Part shown: positions 16,001-24,026 of the stretch, piece by piece | Layout: each line of letters opens with the position of its first letter | How positions within the stretch are numbered: position 1 is the stretch's first letter | NCBI GenBank assembly: GCA_050874585.1 | Contig: JBNMKZ010000001.1 | Span: 1 to 64,000, forward strand | Length of the DNA stretch: 64,000 nucleotides | Reading direction: 5' to 3' | Source: UBA1067 sp050874585 | Lineage (GTDB): Bacteria; Verrucomicrobiota; Kiritimatiellia; RFP12; UBA1067 | The notes under the pieces: generated by a model | What the model saw: the letters and a program-made list of their open reading frames with translations, nothing else | What the model was told of the DNA's origin: nothing | Database searches by the model: none | Translations under genes and position numbers: made by a program

Positions 16001-17400
16001 TGACGAACCTCCGGCTCCTCTTCAAGAATGATGGCCGCCGCCCGCCCCCCGGCGGACGCTGGGCCAATCGGATCATGCGGATCAAAGTTCGCCCCCAGCA
16101 CAACCGCCCGACGCGGATTGGCACTGTCGCCCGTAATCCAGGGACGAGCCTCGTCCAGCAGATAGGCACTGGACGACAGGCTCGACAGAGCCTCCGCCGC
16201 GTACCCGACCTCCACCTGCGGCGGCAGAACGCGATGATAGAGCGCAAGCGCCGCCTTGACGACTCCCGCCGTCATCGACGCACGGAGCGTATGCCCAATG
16301 TTCCCTTTCACGGACCCGATGCCGACAAGCGGGCCGCCGGGATGATGCTCGCCCCAAAGCTTCTGAATCGCGGCAATCTCACGGGCTTCCGCCACGCCAA
16401 TGCCCGAACCATCCGCCTCAACCAGACCAATCGTCCGCGCCGGGACGGCGGCACGCTCCATCGCCCGGGAGAGAATGGTCGAGGAGTCGTCATCCGAATT
16501 GTGTCCAATGGCAATCGTCCGAATCAGCGCATAGATGCGGTCGTGGTCGCGCAGGGCGTCCTCGCGGCGCTTAAGAACAAAGAATGCACCGCCCTCACCC
16601 GGAATCGTCCCGTCCTGGTCGCGAGCGAAAGGCCGCAGTTCAGTCCGTGTCGAGAAGTCGACCTCGCCCGACAGCCCCTCAAGGTACGCTCGACTGAGCG
16701 GCGGAGTCAGTGCCCCCGCCAGCGCAACATCCGCATGGTGCTCCTGAAGGTCGGCCACGGCATCCATCAGAATCGCCGCGCCAGTCAGCATCCCCGCATC
16801 CATAATTGTCGCCGCACCCGTAAACGAGCACTCGCGGGCAATCCACGAAACGAACCGATAGCCCGACCCCAAAAGGAAAGATGCCGCGTCCGGCACGGGC
16901 AACGAATCAACCAACTTGCCCTTCACTGCGTCCATCGCCTCTTCCCGCGCCTGCGGGAAGAATCGACGGATGATGTCGAGCGTCTGGTCGAGAAACGCCG
17001 TGTGCTGCAACCAGTTCACCGTCGAGGCATTGAACGGCGGCGCATAGCCGAAGCGCACGGAACCGCGAATCGGCTCCCGCGAATGCGGGCGCACGGAGGC
17101 GTCCGCCAACGCATCAAAGGCCAACTGCGTCGCGAAATAGAGATCCTGGTTCTCGCCGGCATTCACCTGCCGCGGAAAGTTCTGCATCGATGGGACGCAC
17201 GAGTACAAATCACCCAACTGCCCCAGTCGCGTCGGATACGGCCGATTGAAGACATTGTGCTGGCCGAAGGGGATTTCGACATCCTGCCCGGGCACGGTCA
17301 ACATACTCCGCCGCCGCATGACGACATCCCAAAGGGCCTCGGGTGTCGGGCACCCGGCAAAACGGCAACTCATGCCGACTATGGCAATTGCATTTTCCAT
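15997..17400 (-). CDS. Ketosynthase-like protein lacking the active-site Cys
   Basis: A 467-residue protein with the beta-ketoacyl synthase fold: IAIVGMSCRFAG at the N-terminus, IPGEGGAFFVLKR, and GSVKGNIGHTLRASMTAGVVK near residue 365. Where active enzymes have DTACSSS around the nucleophile, this one has IMDAGMLTG (Gly203 for Cys). The EAHGTGT motif reads EADGSGI (Asp330 for the first His). Only the NIGH histidine is kept. It is therefore predicted to be inactive in condensation and may act like a chain-length factor or a scaffold for the AT/DH/PPTase protein that follows with a four-base overlap. ATG at 17400 is preferred over an upstream TTG. A -10 TATACT lies only 11 nt upstream. Confidence 0.85.
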   Translation of the reverse strand: MENAIAIVGMSCRFAGCPTPEALWDVVMRRRSMLTVPGQDVEIPFGQHNVFNRPYPTRLGQLGDLYSCVPSMQNFPRQVNAGENQDLYFATQLAFDALADASVRPHSREPIRGSVRFGYAPPFNASTVNWLQHTAFLDQTLDIIRRFFPQAREEAMDAVKGKLVDSLPVPDAASFLLGSGYRFVSWIARECSFTGAATIMDAGMLTGAAILMDAVADLQEHHADVALAGALTPPLSRAYLEGLSGEVDFSTRTELRPFARDQDGTIPGEGGAFFVLKRREDALRDHDRIYALIRTIAIGHNSDDDSSTILSRAMERAAVPARTIGLVEADGSGIGVAEAREIAAIQKLWGEHHPGGPLVGIGSVKGNIGHTLRASMTAGVVKAALALYHRVLPPQVEVGYAAEALSSLSSSAYLLDEARPWITGDSANPRRAVVLGANFDPHDPIGPASAGGRAAAIILEEEPEVRQ

Positions 17401-17411
17401 CAACTGCCGTT

Positions 17412-17417
17412 AGTATA
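17412..17417 (-). promoter_or_regulatory. -10 element of the KS/AT operon
   Basis: TATACT on the minus strand preceded by TGA, 11 nt before the ATG of the ketosynthase-like gene. Transcription would start about 5 nt before the start codon, giving almost no leader. No clear -35 is seen. Confidence 0.5.
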
Positions 17418-17786
17418 TCATAATTTGCGATTCGCCGTCTTCGTCTTCTCCATGGGAGACAGGGGCCGCGCCGCCGGATGAAAATGTGGCGGAGAAACTT
17501 GCCGCGAACGGTTTACGCACGGATGCCTCGCGGCACATTAAATTGAAATCGCATTCTGCCGCGCCTTCGGGAACGACACCCGCCCCAACGAGGCGGCGCG
17601 GCAGAACCGCCGCGTCGCGCCCCTCCTCACGGCACGCCGATTCGGGCGCACGCTCGCGCCCCAACTGCCGCACGAGACCAATAAACGGCAAGAAATTCAC
17701 ACAAGACAGCCGAAAGCAGAAGTTTTCAAGGAAAGAAAGACCGTTTCGGATACCTGATAGAGATTCAAGTCCTGCGAGTAATTTGC

Positions 17787-17915
17787 GAATTGATGCGCAT
17801 CTCCGAACCTGAAGATGCGCATGATTTGGCGAATTGATGCGCATCACTGAATCCCGAAGATGCGCATGACTTGACGAATTGATGCGCATCACTGAACCCC
17901 GAAGATGCGCATGAT
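17787..17915. repeat. Palindrome array A: six GATGCGCAT sites with 22-23 bp period
   Basis: The palindromic core ATGCGCAT occurs six times; GATGCGCAT begins at 17792, 17814, 17836, 17859, 17881 and 17904, so spacing is 22, 22, 23, 22 and 23 bp. Flanks alternate between a TGATGCGCATC type and an AGATGCGCATG type, making a 45-bp higher-order repeat present about three times. The array lies about 390 bp upstream of the ketosynthase-like gene. Confidence 0.85.
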
Positions 17916-18137
17916 TCCGCCCCACTTCCCCATCCTTCGGTACACGCAAAGCCGACACACCACCTTCTCCAACCCTCCGCTCCCTTTTTCCTTCTGCTCG
18001 CATTTTACCATCTGGCGCGGCAAATGTCAAGCCCTTAGGGCGCGGCGGTTTCGTGTCCGCCCCTCGCCCGAGAGGAAAGCCAGACCGACGACAGGCATCC
18101 CACGGCAGATGGTTTTGCCGGCCTGCCGTCCGGCAGG

Positions 18138-18176
18138 CCATTCAAAGTGCCGCGCTTGCGCCTACTGAACGCCTGC
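18138..18176. repeat. Dispersed intergenic element, copy 1 (CCATTCAAA-TGCCGCGC)
   Basis: A 39-bp segment starting CCATTCAAAGTGCCGCGC and ending ACGCCTGC closely matches 22331-22370. The shorter core AAANTGCCGCGC or AAGTGCCGCGC recurs near 29661, 40612 and 46718, always between genes. Confidence 0.55.
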
Positions 18177-18220
18177 AAAATAGCGAACAAGGCCCACAAC
18201 GAACGGGCGGTTGGCGCGGG

Positions 18221-18385
18221 TCAGCACGGTTGTCGGCGGCGTGGGTGGAGGGTGGCGCTCGTTTTCTGCCACTGAACACACTGAAGCGACTCGCGCCGAG
18301 CCTTCACGGACTCGATAATCCGCTTCAACCGCTTCAGCTCGCTCTCACGAGGCCCGCGCCGCTCGTAGTCCCCATCCGCCATCAT
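18221..18385 (-). CDS. Small charged ORF coupled to the glycosyltransferase, possibly a truncated gene
   Basis: A 54-codon frame whose ATG overlaps the glycosyltransferase stop by four bases (ATGA). Its first ~35 residues are a charged helix (GPRESELKRLKRIIESVKAR) that looks protein-like. The remainder runs into a copy of the dispersed TTCAGTG repeat that also occurs at 62.0 and 62.2 kb, ending in a Pro/Arg-rich tail of low credibility. Either a small real protein or the start of a gene interrupted by that repeat. No family is recognised. Confidence 0.35.
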   Translation of the reverse strand: MMADGDYERRGPRESELKRLKRIIESVKARRESLQCVQWQKTSATLHPRRRQPC

Positions 18386-19218
18386 TTCCCCCGATTCAAA
18401 AGGTATGTAAGCCCAACGGCAAAACGCTCGAACATGACGCACCCGAAGAGAATGGGATGGCGAACAACCTTTCGCCACTTGCCGCGTTCGACGAAGACCC
18501 CGACAAAACGGTACAGCGGGGAGAACTGACGCTTCACGGACGGATGCCCCGCCCACTTCTTTCTGTAGACTGACATTCCCGCCGAATAGTACGCCTTTTT
18601 CTCCAGCATTCGGCGAAGCGTCAATTGGCGTTCGTTGTGAATGAGAGGACGGCCAAGGACGGCGCAACGGACGCCCAGGTCGAGGACGCGGATGTCCAGT
18701 TCCCAGTCCTCCCCGCCCGGCGGAATGGACTCATCGTAGCCGCCCGTGCGCTCAAGGACATCCCGGCGGAACAGGCGCAGGGCATCGATGCAGGTGCCGT
18801 CGTAGAAGCTGCGCTCAAAATTGCGCACCTTCACGCGAAAACCCGTCCCTTGCCGCACCTCAGGTATCCACCAGGCGGCAACCGTCGAATCCGCCGACGA
18901 AATCCGCGTCATGATTTCCGCCAGCGTCTCGGCCGGCAGAATCATGTCCGCATCAAGAATCAGAACCCACGGGCCCCTCGCCCTGCGCCAGCCGAAGTTC
19001 CGCTGGGCGCACCGTTCAGGTCCGCACGAACAGACAATCGCCCCACAGGCGGCTGCCAATTCCGTCGTCTCGTCCGTCGACCCGTTGTCTACGACAATGA
19101 CCTCAATCGCCCCGGAAGCAATTCCGTCCCCGAAAGAACGAACGCAGGCGGCGATATTCGCCGCCTCGTTCCGTGTTGGAATCACCACCGAGAGACGAGG
19201 TGTCGTCACACGCTCCAC
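18382..19218 (-). CDS. Family 2 glycosyltransferase
   Basis: A 278-residue GT-A enzyme. The N-terminus LSVVIPTRNEAANI and VIVVDNGSTDET carry the nucleotide-sugar binding motifs, VLILDADMIL is the DXD-type metal site, and GGYDESIPPGGEDWELDIR is the ED acceptor/catalytic segment. The C-terminal region has an amphipathic or weakly hydrophobic helix (VVRHPILFGCVMFERFAVGLTYLL) suited to membrane association. It probably adds a sugar to a cell-surface lipid or polysaccharide; the substrate is unknown. The start codon lies 13 bp inside the end of the DEAD-box helicase gene, so the two are coupled. Confidence 0.9.
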   Translation of the reverse strand: MERVTTPRLSVVIPTRNEAANIAACVRSFGDGIASGAIEVIVVDNGSTDETTELAAACGAIVCSCGPERCAQRNFGWRRARGPWVLILDADMILPAETLAEIMTRISSADSTVAAWWIPEVRQGTGFRVKVRNFERSFYDGTCIDALRLFRRDVLERTGGYDESIPPGGEDWELDIRVLDLGVRCAVLGRPLIHNERQLTLRRMLEKKAYYSAGMSVYRKKWAGHPSVKRQFSPLYRFVGVFVERGKWRKVVRHPILFGCVMFERFAVGLTYLLNRGK

Positions 19219-21140
19219 TCCTCCGTCTTGGCCGTCTGGTCGACCGGCTTGGAGTAGACGTCCTTCTCATCCGGCGGAGGCGTCTTCGGATCAAGCGCAT
19301 GCTCAAATGTCGGCAACTTTCGCTGGGGGCAGTCTTCCTTCACATAGGCGGGTGCACCCGAGCCAGTCGTCGCATTGGCATTGACGACACCACCCGTCAG
19401 CGCCGCCGCCGCCGCGCGCTCCTCGTCCGTCACCGCCTCACGCGCATCCACCGCAGCGCGAGCGGCCGAATCCACCTGGCCGAGCTTCGAGCCACGTGCC
19501 GGCAGCTCCTTCAGCAGCGGATCGTCATCCTGAATCATCGTGCACTTCAGCGACTCCTTGATGTATTCCTCAATCTCGGGAATCGCAAAGGACTCGTCTT
19601 CGTCGGCAAAGCTGATGGCAATGCCCGTGTTGCCCGCACGGCCCGTACGGCCAATGCGATGCACGTAATCCTCCGCCTCGTAGGGGAAATCGAAGTTGAT
19701 GACATACTCGATGTCGTCGACGTGAATACCGCGCCCGGCGACATCCGTCGCCACGACAATCTTGACCTCGCCGTCACGGAATGCATCAAGAACCTGCAGA
19801 CGCTTGTTCTGATTCACGTCCCCCGACAGCATCTCGACCCGAATGCCGCGAATCTTGAGCGACTCGTAAACGTCCTCGGTCGTCGACTTGCGGTTGCAGA
19901 AGACAATTGTCCGCGCATCCGGATGCAGGGCGATGTGGTTGTAAAGCACCTTGAACTTGTCGGCCGAACGCACGATGTAGACGACCTGGCGGACCGTATC
20001 GGTGGCATTCGTCTCGCTGGCGACCTCCGCCTTGTACGGCTCGTCCATCCACTGCATGGCAAGGTTCATCACCGTGTCATTCAGCGTCGCCGAATACAGC
20101 ATCGTCGCCCGCTTGTCCTTCGGGGGAAGGCGCATCATGATGCGACGCACATCGGGGATGAAGCCCATGTCCAGCATCCGGTCGGCCTCGTCGATGACCA
20201 GCGTATCAATGTGCGAAAGGTCAATCACGCGGGACTTGATGAAGTCGAGGAGCCGTCCCGGGGTCGCCACGAGCAGATCCACGGGAGCATCCAAGACCTC
20301 CCGCTTCTGCCGATCGTAGTCCATGCCCCCATAAATGGCCAGGCTCCGCAAATTGCAGTATTTGCCAATCGCATCCGCATCCTTGCAGATCTGGATGACG
20401 AGCTCACGCGTCGGCGCAAGGACGAGTGCACGGGGCGTACCACCCGTCTTCGCACGGCTCTCCGGTGTCCGCAGGTAACGCGTCAGGATGGCCACGAGAA
20501 ACGCGGCGGTCTTTCCGGAGCCTGTCTGAGCCTTGCCGGCGATGTTCTTTCCGGCAAGAGCCTGCTCCAGCGAGAGAGCCTGGATTTCGGTGCAGTACTT
20601 GAACCCAAGGTCGGCAATGCCGTGCATAACCTCCGACGGCAGGTCGAAGTCATGGAACCGACGCTTGCCTTCCATCGGCTCGACCACAAAGGTCTCAGGA
20701 TTCCAGGCGGCGTGCGCGGCACGACGTGCCGCGAGTTCCGTCTCCGAGATTTCACCACCCGGGCGCATCTGGCCCGCCGCCGTATTCACCGGCGCGGGTC
20801 CATTGCGCCGCGGACGACGATTGCCGCGATTGTCCCGACGGTCGCCGCGTCCACCCTGCTGACCGCCCGTACGCGGCGGCAGATCCCGACGGGGCTGCCC
20901 CTTCGCCTGCTGTCCGTTCCCATTCTGGGGACGCGGCGAGCCACCGTTGTTTCGGCCGCCGCCATTGCGCGAGCGACCATCTTGACCGCGCTCCTTGCGC
21001 GGCTGCCCCTGACGGGACTGCTTCGAGCGATCCTTGTTATTGCCCCCGCGGCCCTTGTTGCTGCCACGCCCGGCACCATTCTTCTGCGACTTCCCGCCCG
21101 TCAGTGCCGTCACAATCTTCTTGAGAAAACCAAATGCCAT
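19206..21140 (-). CDS. DEAD-box ATP-dependent RNA helicase with long basic RG-rich N-terminus
   Basis: A 644-residue helicase. Residues about 20-150 are a low-complexity basic region rich in Arg, Gly, Asn and Gln (RGG-like runs), an RNA-binding extension more often seen at the C-terminus of bacterial DEAD-box proteins. The core then shows all motifs: FHDFDLPSEV (Q motif), AQTGSGKT (I), PTRELV (Ia), VIDEADRML (II), SATL (III), FCNRKS (IV), VATDVAGRGIHV (V) and HRIGRTGRAG (VI). It would unwind structured RNA, likely in ribosome assembly or cold response, consistent with its place directly after rplM-rpsI. ATG 21140 (MAFGFLKK) is preferred; the longer frame would start inside rpsI. Confidence 0.93.
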   Translation of the reverse strand: MAFGFLKKIVTALTGGKSQKNGAGRGSNKGRGGNNKDRSKQSRQGQPRKERGQDGRSRNGGGRNNGGSPRPQNGNGQQAKGQPRRDLPPRTGGQQGGRGDRRDNRGNRRPRRNGPAPVNTAAGQMRPGGEISETELAARRAAHAAWNPETFVVEPMEGKRRFHDFDLPSEVMHGIADLGFKYCTEIQALSLEQALAGKNIAGKAQTGSGKTAAFLVAILTRYLRTPESRAKTGGTPRALVLAPTRELVIQICKDADAIGKYCNLRSLAIYGGMDYDRQKREVLDAPVDLLVATPGRLLDFIKSRVIDLSHIDTLVIDEADRMLDMGFIPDVRRIMMRLPPKDKRATMLYSATLNDTVMNLAMQWMDEPYKAEVASETNATDTVRQVVYIVRSADKFKVLYNHIALHPDARTIVFCNRKSTTEDVYESLKIRGIRVEMLSGDVNQNKRLQVLDAFRDGEVKIVVATDVAGRGIHVDDIEYVINFDFPYEAEDYVHRIGRTGRAGNTGIAISFADEDESFAIPEIEEYIKESLKCTMIQDDDPLLKELPARGSKLGQVDSAARAAVDAREAVTDEERAAAAALTGGVVNANATTGSGAPAYVKEDCPQRKLPTFEHALDPKTPPPDEKDVYSKPVDQTAKTEEWSV

Positions 21141-21249
21141 GTCAAACCAAAATTGAGACGTGATAAACGCGGCGCAGACCGTAATTCCACTTGCGCCGAT
21201 AAAAAAGAAAGCAACGGCGGCGAATCTGCCGCCGTTGCCCGTACCGCGA

Positions 21250-21651
21250 TTAACGCTTCGAGAACTGGAAGCGCTTGCGAGCACCCGGCTGACCGGGTTT
21301 CTTACGTTCCTTCATGCGGCTGTCACGCGTCATGCAGCCAGCCTTCTTCAGGGCCGCACGGGTCGTTTCATCCGCCGCGACGAGCGCACGGGCCAAGCCG
21401 TGGCGAATCGCACCGGCCTGACCGGAGATGCCGCCGCCCTTGGCGAACACAACCACGTCAACCTTCGACATATCGTAGCCGCTGATGGCAACGGGCTGCT
21501 TGAGATAGTCGCGCAGGGCCTCGGACTGGATGTAGTCCTCAAGAGCCACGCGGTTCACCGTCCAAACGCCCTTGCCTTCGACGAGATTCACACGGGCGGT
21601 CGCCGTTTTACGACGCCCGGTTCCGGCGGAAATTGCCTTCTTCGTAGCCAT
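21250..21651 (-). CDS. rpsI: Ribosomal protein S9
   Basis: A 133-residue protein with the S9 signatures GTGRRKTATARV near the N-terminus, GGGISGQAGAIRHGLARAL in the middle, and the C-terminal tail ERKKPGQPGARKRFQFSKR, whose final Lys-Arg contacts P-site tRNA in the 30S subunit. Length is normal. It is co-transcribed with rplM, 14 bp upstream, as in most bacteria, and precedes the DEAD-box helicase. Confidence 0.97.
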   Translation of the reverse strand: MATKKAISAGTGRRKTATARVNLVEGKGVWTVNRVALEDYIQSEALRDYLKQPVAISGYDMSKVDVVVFAKGGGISGQAGAIRHGLARALVAADETTRAALKKAGCMTRDSRMKERKKPGQPGARKRFQFSKR

Positions 21652-21665
21652 TTCTCAAATCCTCC

Positions 21666-22097
21666 TTAGAGCTTGATTTCAACCGGCTTCTGCGCGGCGT
21701 GGGTATGTTCGGCACCGGCGAAGACTTTGAGACGGGTCATCATCTTGCGCGCAATGTTGTTCTTCGGGAGCATGCCCCAGACGGCCTCCTTGATCATGCG
21801 GTCGGGATGCGACGCACGCATGGTGGCGGCCGAGAAGCGCTTCAGGCCATTCCGATAGCCGCTGTAGCGCTGATATTCCTTCTGCTCCTCCTTCTTGCCC
21901 GTGAGCTTCACCGACGCGGCATTCGTCACAATCACGAACGCACCGGCATCAACCGACGGATCAAAGGTCGGGAGATCCTTCGCACGGAGTTTGTTGGCAA
22001 CGACGACGGCGAGGCGGCCAAGCGGCTGATCCTTCGCGTCGATGAGGAACCACGCGCGGTTGTCGCCCGGGTTCGGAGCACGATAGCTCTTCTGCAT
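21666..22097 (-). CDS. rplM: Ribosomal protein L13
   Basis: A 143-residue L13 beginning MQKSYRAPNPGDNRAWFLID, with LGRLAVVVANKLRAKD, the GAFVIVTNA segment, YSGYRNGLKRFSA and AVWGMLPKNNIARKMMTRLKVF. ATG 22097 is chosen because the protein then matches normal L13 length; the longer frame adds 51 residues of low-complexity sequence. It has an A/G-rich ribosome binding site. First gene of the rplM-rpsI-helicase-glycosyltransferase run. Confidence 0.95.
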   Translation of the reverse strand: MQKSYRAPNPGDNRAWFLIDAKDQPLGRLAVVVANKLRAKDLPTFDPSVDAGAFVIVTNAASVKLTGKKEEQKEYQRYSGYRNGLKRFSAATMRASHPDRMIKEAVWGMLPKNNIARKMMTRLKVFAGAEHTHAAQKPVEIKL

Positions 22098-22487
22098 CTT
22101 CTTCTTTTCCTTACTTTCTTTCGGATTTGTGCCCTTTGTCCGGGGTTTTGTCCGCTCTTCTCGCGTGGCACACGCCACAACGGGGGAAACCGGTTCGTCC
22201 CCGATTTCACTGTTTCGGGGTATGATACCATAATCCGCCCCCCGATGCAAGGGGGGTGAGCCGCCCGCTCGGGGGGCTTGCGCGAAGCTGTCGCTCGGTC
22301 TCGGCTTCCACGGTTGCGCTCACCCCCTCGCCCATTCAAACTGCCGCGCCTGCGCCTGCACAACGCCTGCGCGGTGGGACTCTCCCCGCCCCTCTGCGCT
22401 CCGCCGCTCCCAAGCGGGGGTTCGGGGGCGCAGTCCCCGTCCTTTTGCCGCCCACTCGGCTTCCACGCTCAGTTCGCGGCACTTTTT
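22098..22487. other. Non-coding gap between rplM and the L,D-transpeptidase
   Basis: A 390-bp divergent gap. On the minus strand ATGGTATCAT (about 22226-22235) is a possible extended -10 for rplM. G/C-run inverted segments lie around 22238-22285. A second copy of the dispersed CCATTCAAA-TGCCGCGC element is at 22331-22370. No gene is supported, although the transpeptidase frame remains open upstream as low-complexity Pro/Ala/Arg sequence. Confidence 0.45.
22331..22370. repeat. Dispersed intergenic element, copy 2
   Basis: CCCATTCAAACTGCCGCGCC followed by TGCGCCTGCACAACGCCTGC; about 40 bp matching 18138-18176 with few differences. Confidence 0.55.
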
Positions 22488-22496
22488 TGGTATAAT
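22488..22496 (+). promoter_or_regulatory. Extended -10 promoter of the L,D-transpeptidase gene
   Basis: TGGTATAAT with the hexamer at 22491-22496, only 6 nt before the ATG at 22503. A transcript would begin at or beside the start codon, so the mRNA is predicted to be leaderless. No good -35 is visible. Confidence 0.6.
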
Positions 22497-22502
22497 GTCC
22501 GC

Positions 22503-23426
22503 ATGGTTTTTGCCGCGCTTATGCTCTGCGCCTCACTGGCGTTCTCCGAATCGAAGACGCTCGCCGTCCAGATCCGGTTGGACAGGCTTGGCTACTCCTG
22601 CAACACGATTGATGGCCAGTGGGGGCGCAAGTCCCAGTCCGCCCTCGAACGCTACTGCGCCGACCGCAAACTGCCGCTGCCAGCCACCCCCGAAGAGGCC
22701 TACGTCCGCTTCTTCTCCGTCGGGAGCCGCCTTTTCCGGCAGGACGAGGTTTCGTCCGCCGATCTTGCCGCGCTCGTCTCCATTCCTACAGACCCCGCCG
22801 AAAAGTCCAGGCTCGCCCATCTCGGCTACGAGTCCATCAAGGAGGCGTTCGCTGAGCGCGGTCATGTCAGCCGGCGGACGATTGAACGGCTGAACCCAGG
22901 ACTCAACTGGGAGAAAATCCGCCCGGGGACGCGCATCACCCTCCCGGACTTCAGGAAAATGGCAGACGACCTGGCCGCCGGGACGCGCACCCTGCCGGGG
23001 GATGCCACACGTCCGGAGGCGACACTCGTCAAGATTTCCCTCTCTAAGTTCGAAATCGCCGCGTATGACCGCAGCGGGACGCTGCTGGGGCTCTTCCCCT
23101 GCTCCATCGCAAAGGACAAGTCCAAGGCCCCCAAGGGGGAGCTCAAGATTGTCTCGCTCGTCCCCAATCCTAACTACACCTATACGCCAGACCATACGCC
23201 GCCTGGCGCAAAAAGGTCTCGCTATATGTTCATGGATGGTCCGAACAATCCCGTGGGAGTTGCCTGGCTCGGGCTCTCCCTCCCGGGCTACGGCATCCAC
23301 GGCACACCAATCCCCGAGCGCATCGGACGCGCCGAATCGCACGGATGCTTCAGGCTGTCAAACTGGAATGCCGCGCGGCTCTACTCGCTTTGCCGCATCG
23401 GAACACGCGTCATCATTGAGCCGTAA
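22503..23426 (+). CDS. L,D-transpeptidase (YkuD family) with peptidoglycan-binding domain
   Basis: A 307-residue exported enzyme. Residues 1-17 form a short signal peptide (MVFAALMLCASLAFS). Residues about 20-55 match a peptidoglycan-binding fold (VQIRLDRLGYSCNTIDGQWG), and about 125-150 look LysM-like (RRTIERLNPGLNWEKIRPGT). The C-terminal YkuD domain carries the catalytic motif IHGTPIPERIGRAESHGCFRL with His and Cys in place. It would form 3-3 cross-links or anchor proteins to peptidoglycan in the periplasm. ATG 22503 is chosen because it gives a clean signal peptide and follows a TATAAT box by 6 nt. It is convergent with trpF. Confidence 0.9.
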   Translation: MVFAALMLCASLAFSESKTLAVQIRLDRLGYSCNTIDGQWGRKSQSALERYCADRKLPLPATPEEAYVRFFSVGSRLFRQDEVSSADLAALVSIPTDPAEKSRLAHLGYESIKEAFAERGHVSRRTIERLNPGLNWEKIRPGTRITLPDFRKMADDLAAGTRTLPGDATRPEATLVKISLSKFEIAAYDRSGTLLGLFPCSIAKDKSKAPKGELKIVSLVPNPNYTYTPDHTPPGAKRSRYMFMDGPNNPVGVAWLGLSLPGYGIHGTPIPERIGRAESHGCFRLSNWNAARLYSLCRIGTRVIIEP

Positions 23427-23459
23427 GCGCAAGAATCAGATAAGTTTAGTTTGAAATTA

Positions 23460-24026
23460 TCAGGAAATCGACCGCGCCCGCGTCATGAAGTCGACGAGCT
23501 TCGGAATCGATTTCATGCCTGGGGCCGTTTCAAGCGACCCTGACGCGTCAATAATATCGGCACCCGACGAAAGTGCCGCGCCCAGATTCGCCGCGGAGAT
23601 TCCTCCTGCCAGGACTGTCTTCCACGAACCAAAGCGCAGAGCCGTCTCGCCATCCCCATGTGAACTGTCAAATAGGACGGCATCGCCCGGCGCACCACCG
23701 GCCAGCGTCCAGACCTCAAGCCCCGCACGATGAAGCTCACGCACATCGTCCTCGGTCGCACGACGATGCAACTGGACGATGCCAAAGCCAACTTCCCGCG
23801 CAATGTCCCGGCAGTCCGCAGGCGCGGCATCCGTAAAGACCCCCACGACTTTCGCCCGTCCGCTGAGTCCCGCGACAATCTCGCGTGCACACGGAACCGT
23901 CACCTGCCGCGGGCTCCCCTTGGCGAAGATAAACCCAAGATAATCCGCCCCGAGCCGCTCGGCCTCAGCGGCGAATGCCGCCGTGCGAATGCCGCAAATC
24001 TTAATCTGAGGACGACGCCCCTTCAT
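23460..24026 (-). CDS. trpF: Phosphoribosylanthranilate isomerase
   Basis: A 188-residue TIM-barrel protein. It converts phosphoribosylanthranilate to CdRP in tryptophan synthesis. Recognisable pieces are IKICGIRT (catalytic Cys), ADYLGFIFAKGSPRQV, VVGVFTDAA, IVQLH, VLFDSSHGDGE, VLAGGISAANLGAAL and GADIIDASGSLETAPGMKS. The usual D-V-S-S-G-V-E phosphate-binding segment reads DASGSLE, close to consensus. Slightly shorter than many TrpF proteins. ATG 24026 overlaps the prmA stop by four bases, fixing the start. No other trp gene is nearby. Confidence 0.93.
   Translation of the reverse strand: MKGRRPQIKICGIRTAAFAAEAERLGADYLGFIFAKGSPRQVTVPCAREIVAGLSGRAKVVGVFTDAAPADCRDIAREVGFGIVQLHRRATEDDVRELHRAGLEVWTLAGGAPGDAVLFDSSHGDGETALRFGSWKTVLAGGISAANLGAALSSGADIIDASGSLETAPGMKSIPKLVDFMTRARSIS

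Larger units (their letters stand above)
17418..18220. other. Long non-coding gap upstream of the KS operon
   Basis: About 800 bp with no supported gene. It holds the GATGCGCAT palindrome array (17787-17915) and one copy of a dispersed CCATTCAAA-TGCCGCGC element (18138-18176). A minus-strand frame of 243 codons crosses the array, but its protein is only the repeat read in one frame (NHAHLRGSVMRINSS-type units). I see no tRNA or terminator here. Confidence 0.5.

Noticed and set aside
14537..17481. Plus-strand frames of 488 and 493 codons opposite the KS/AT operon
   Set aside because: Their proteins are Arg/His/Gln-rich with no domain, while the minus strand encodes clear KS, AT and PPTase motifs.
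17410..18141. A 243-codon minus-strand frame across palindrome array A
   Set aside because: Its only regular feature is the array read in frame (NHAHLRGSVMRINSS units); no ribosome binding site or protein-like composition.
19173..21485. A 770-codon plus-strand frame opposite the DEAD-box helicase
   Set aside because: Antisense shadow; the minus strand has every helicase motif.
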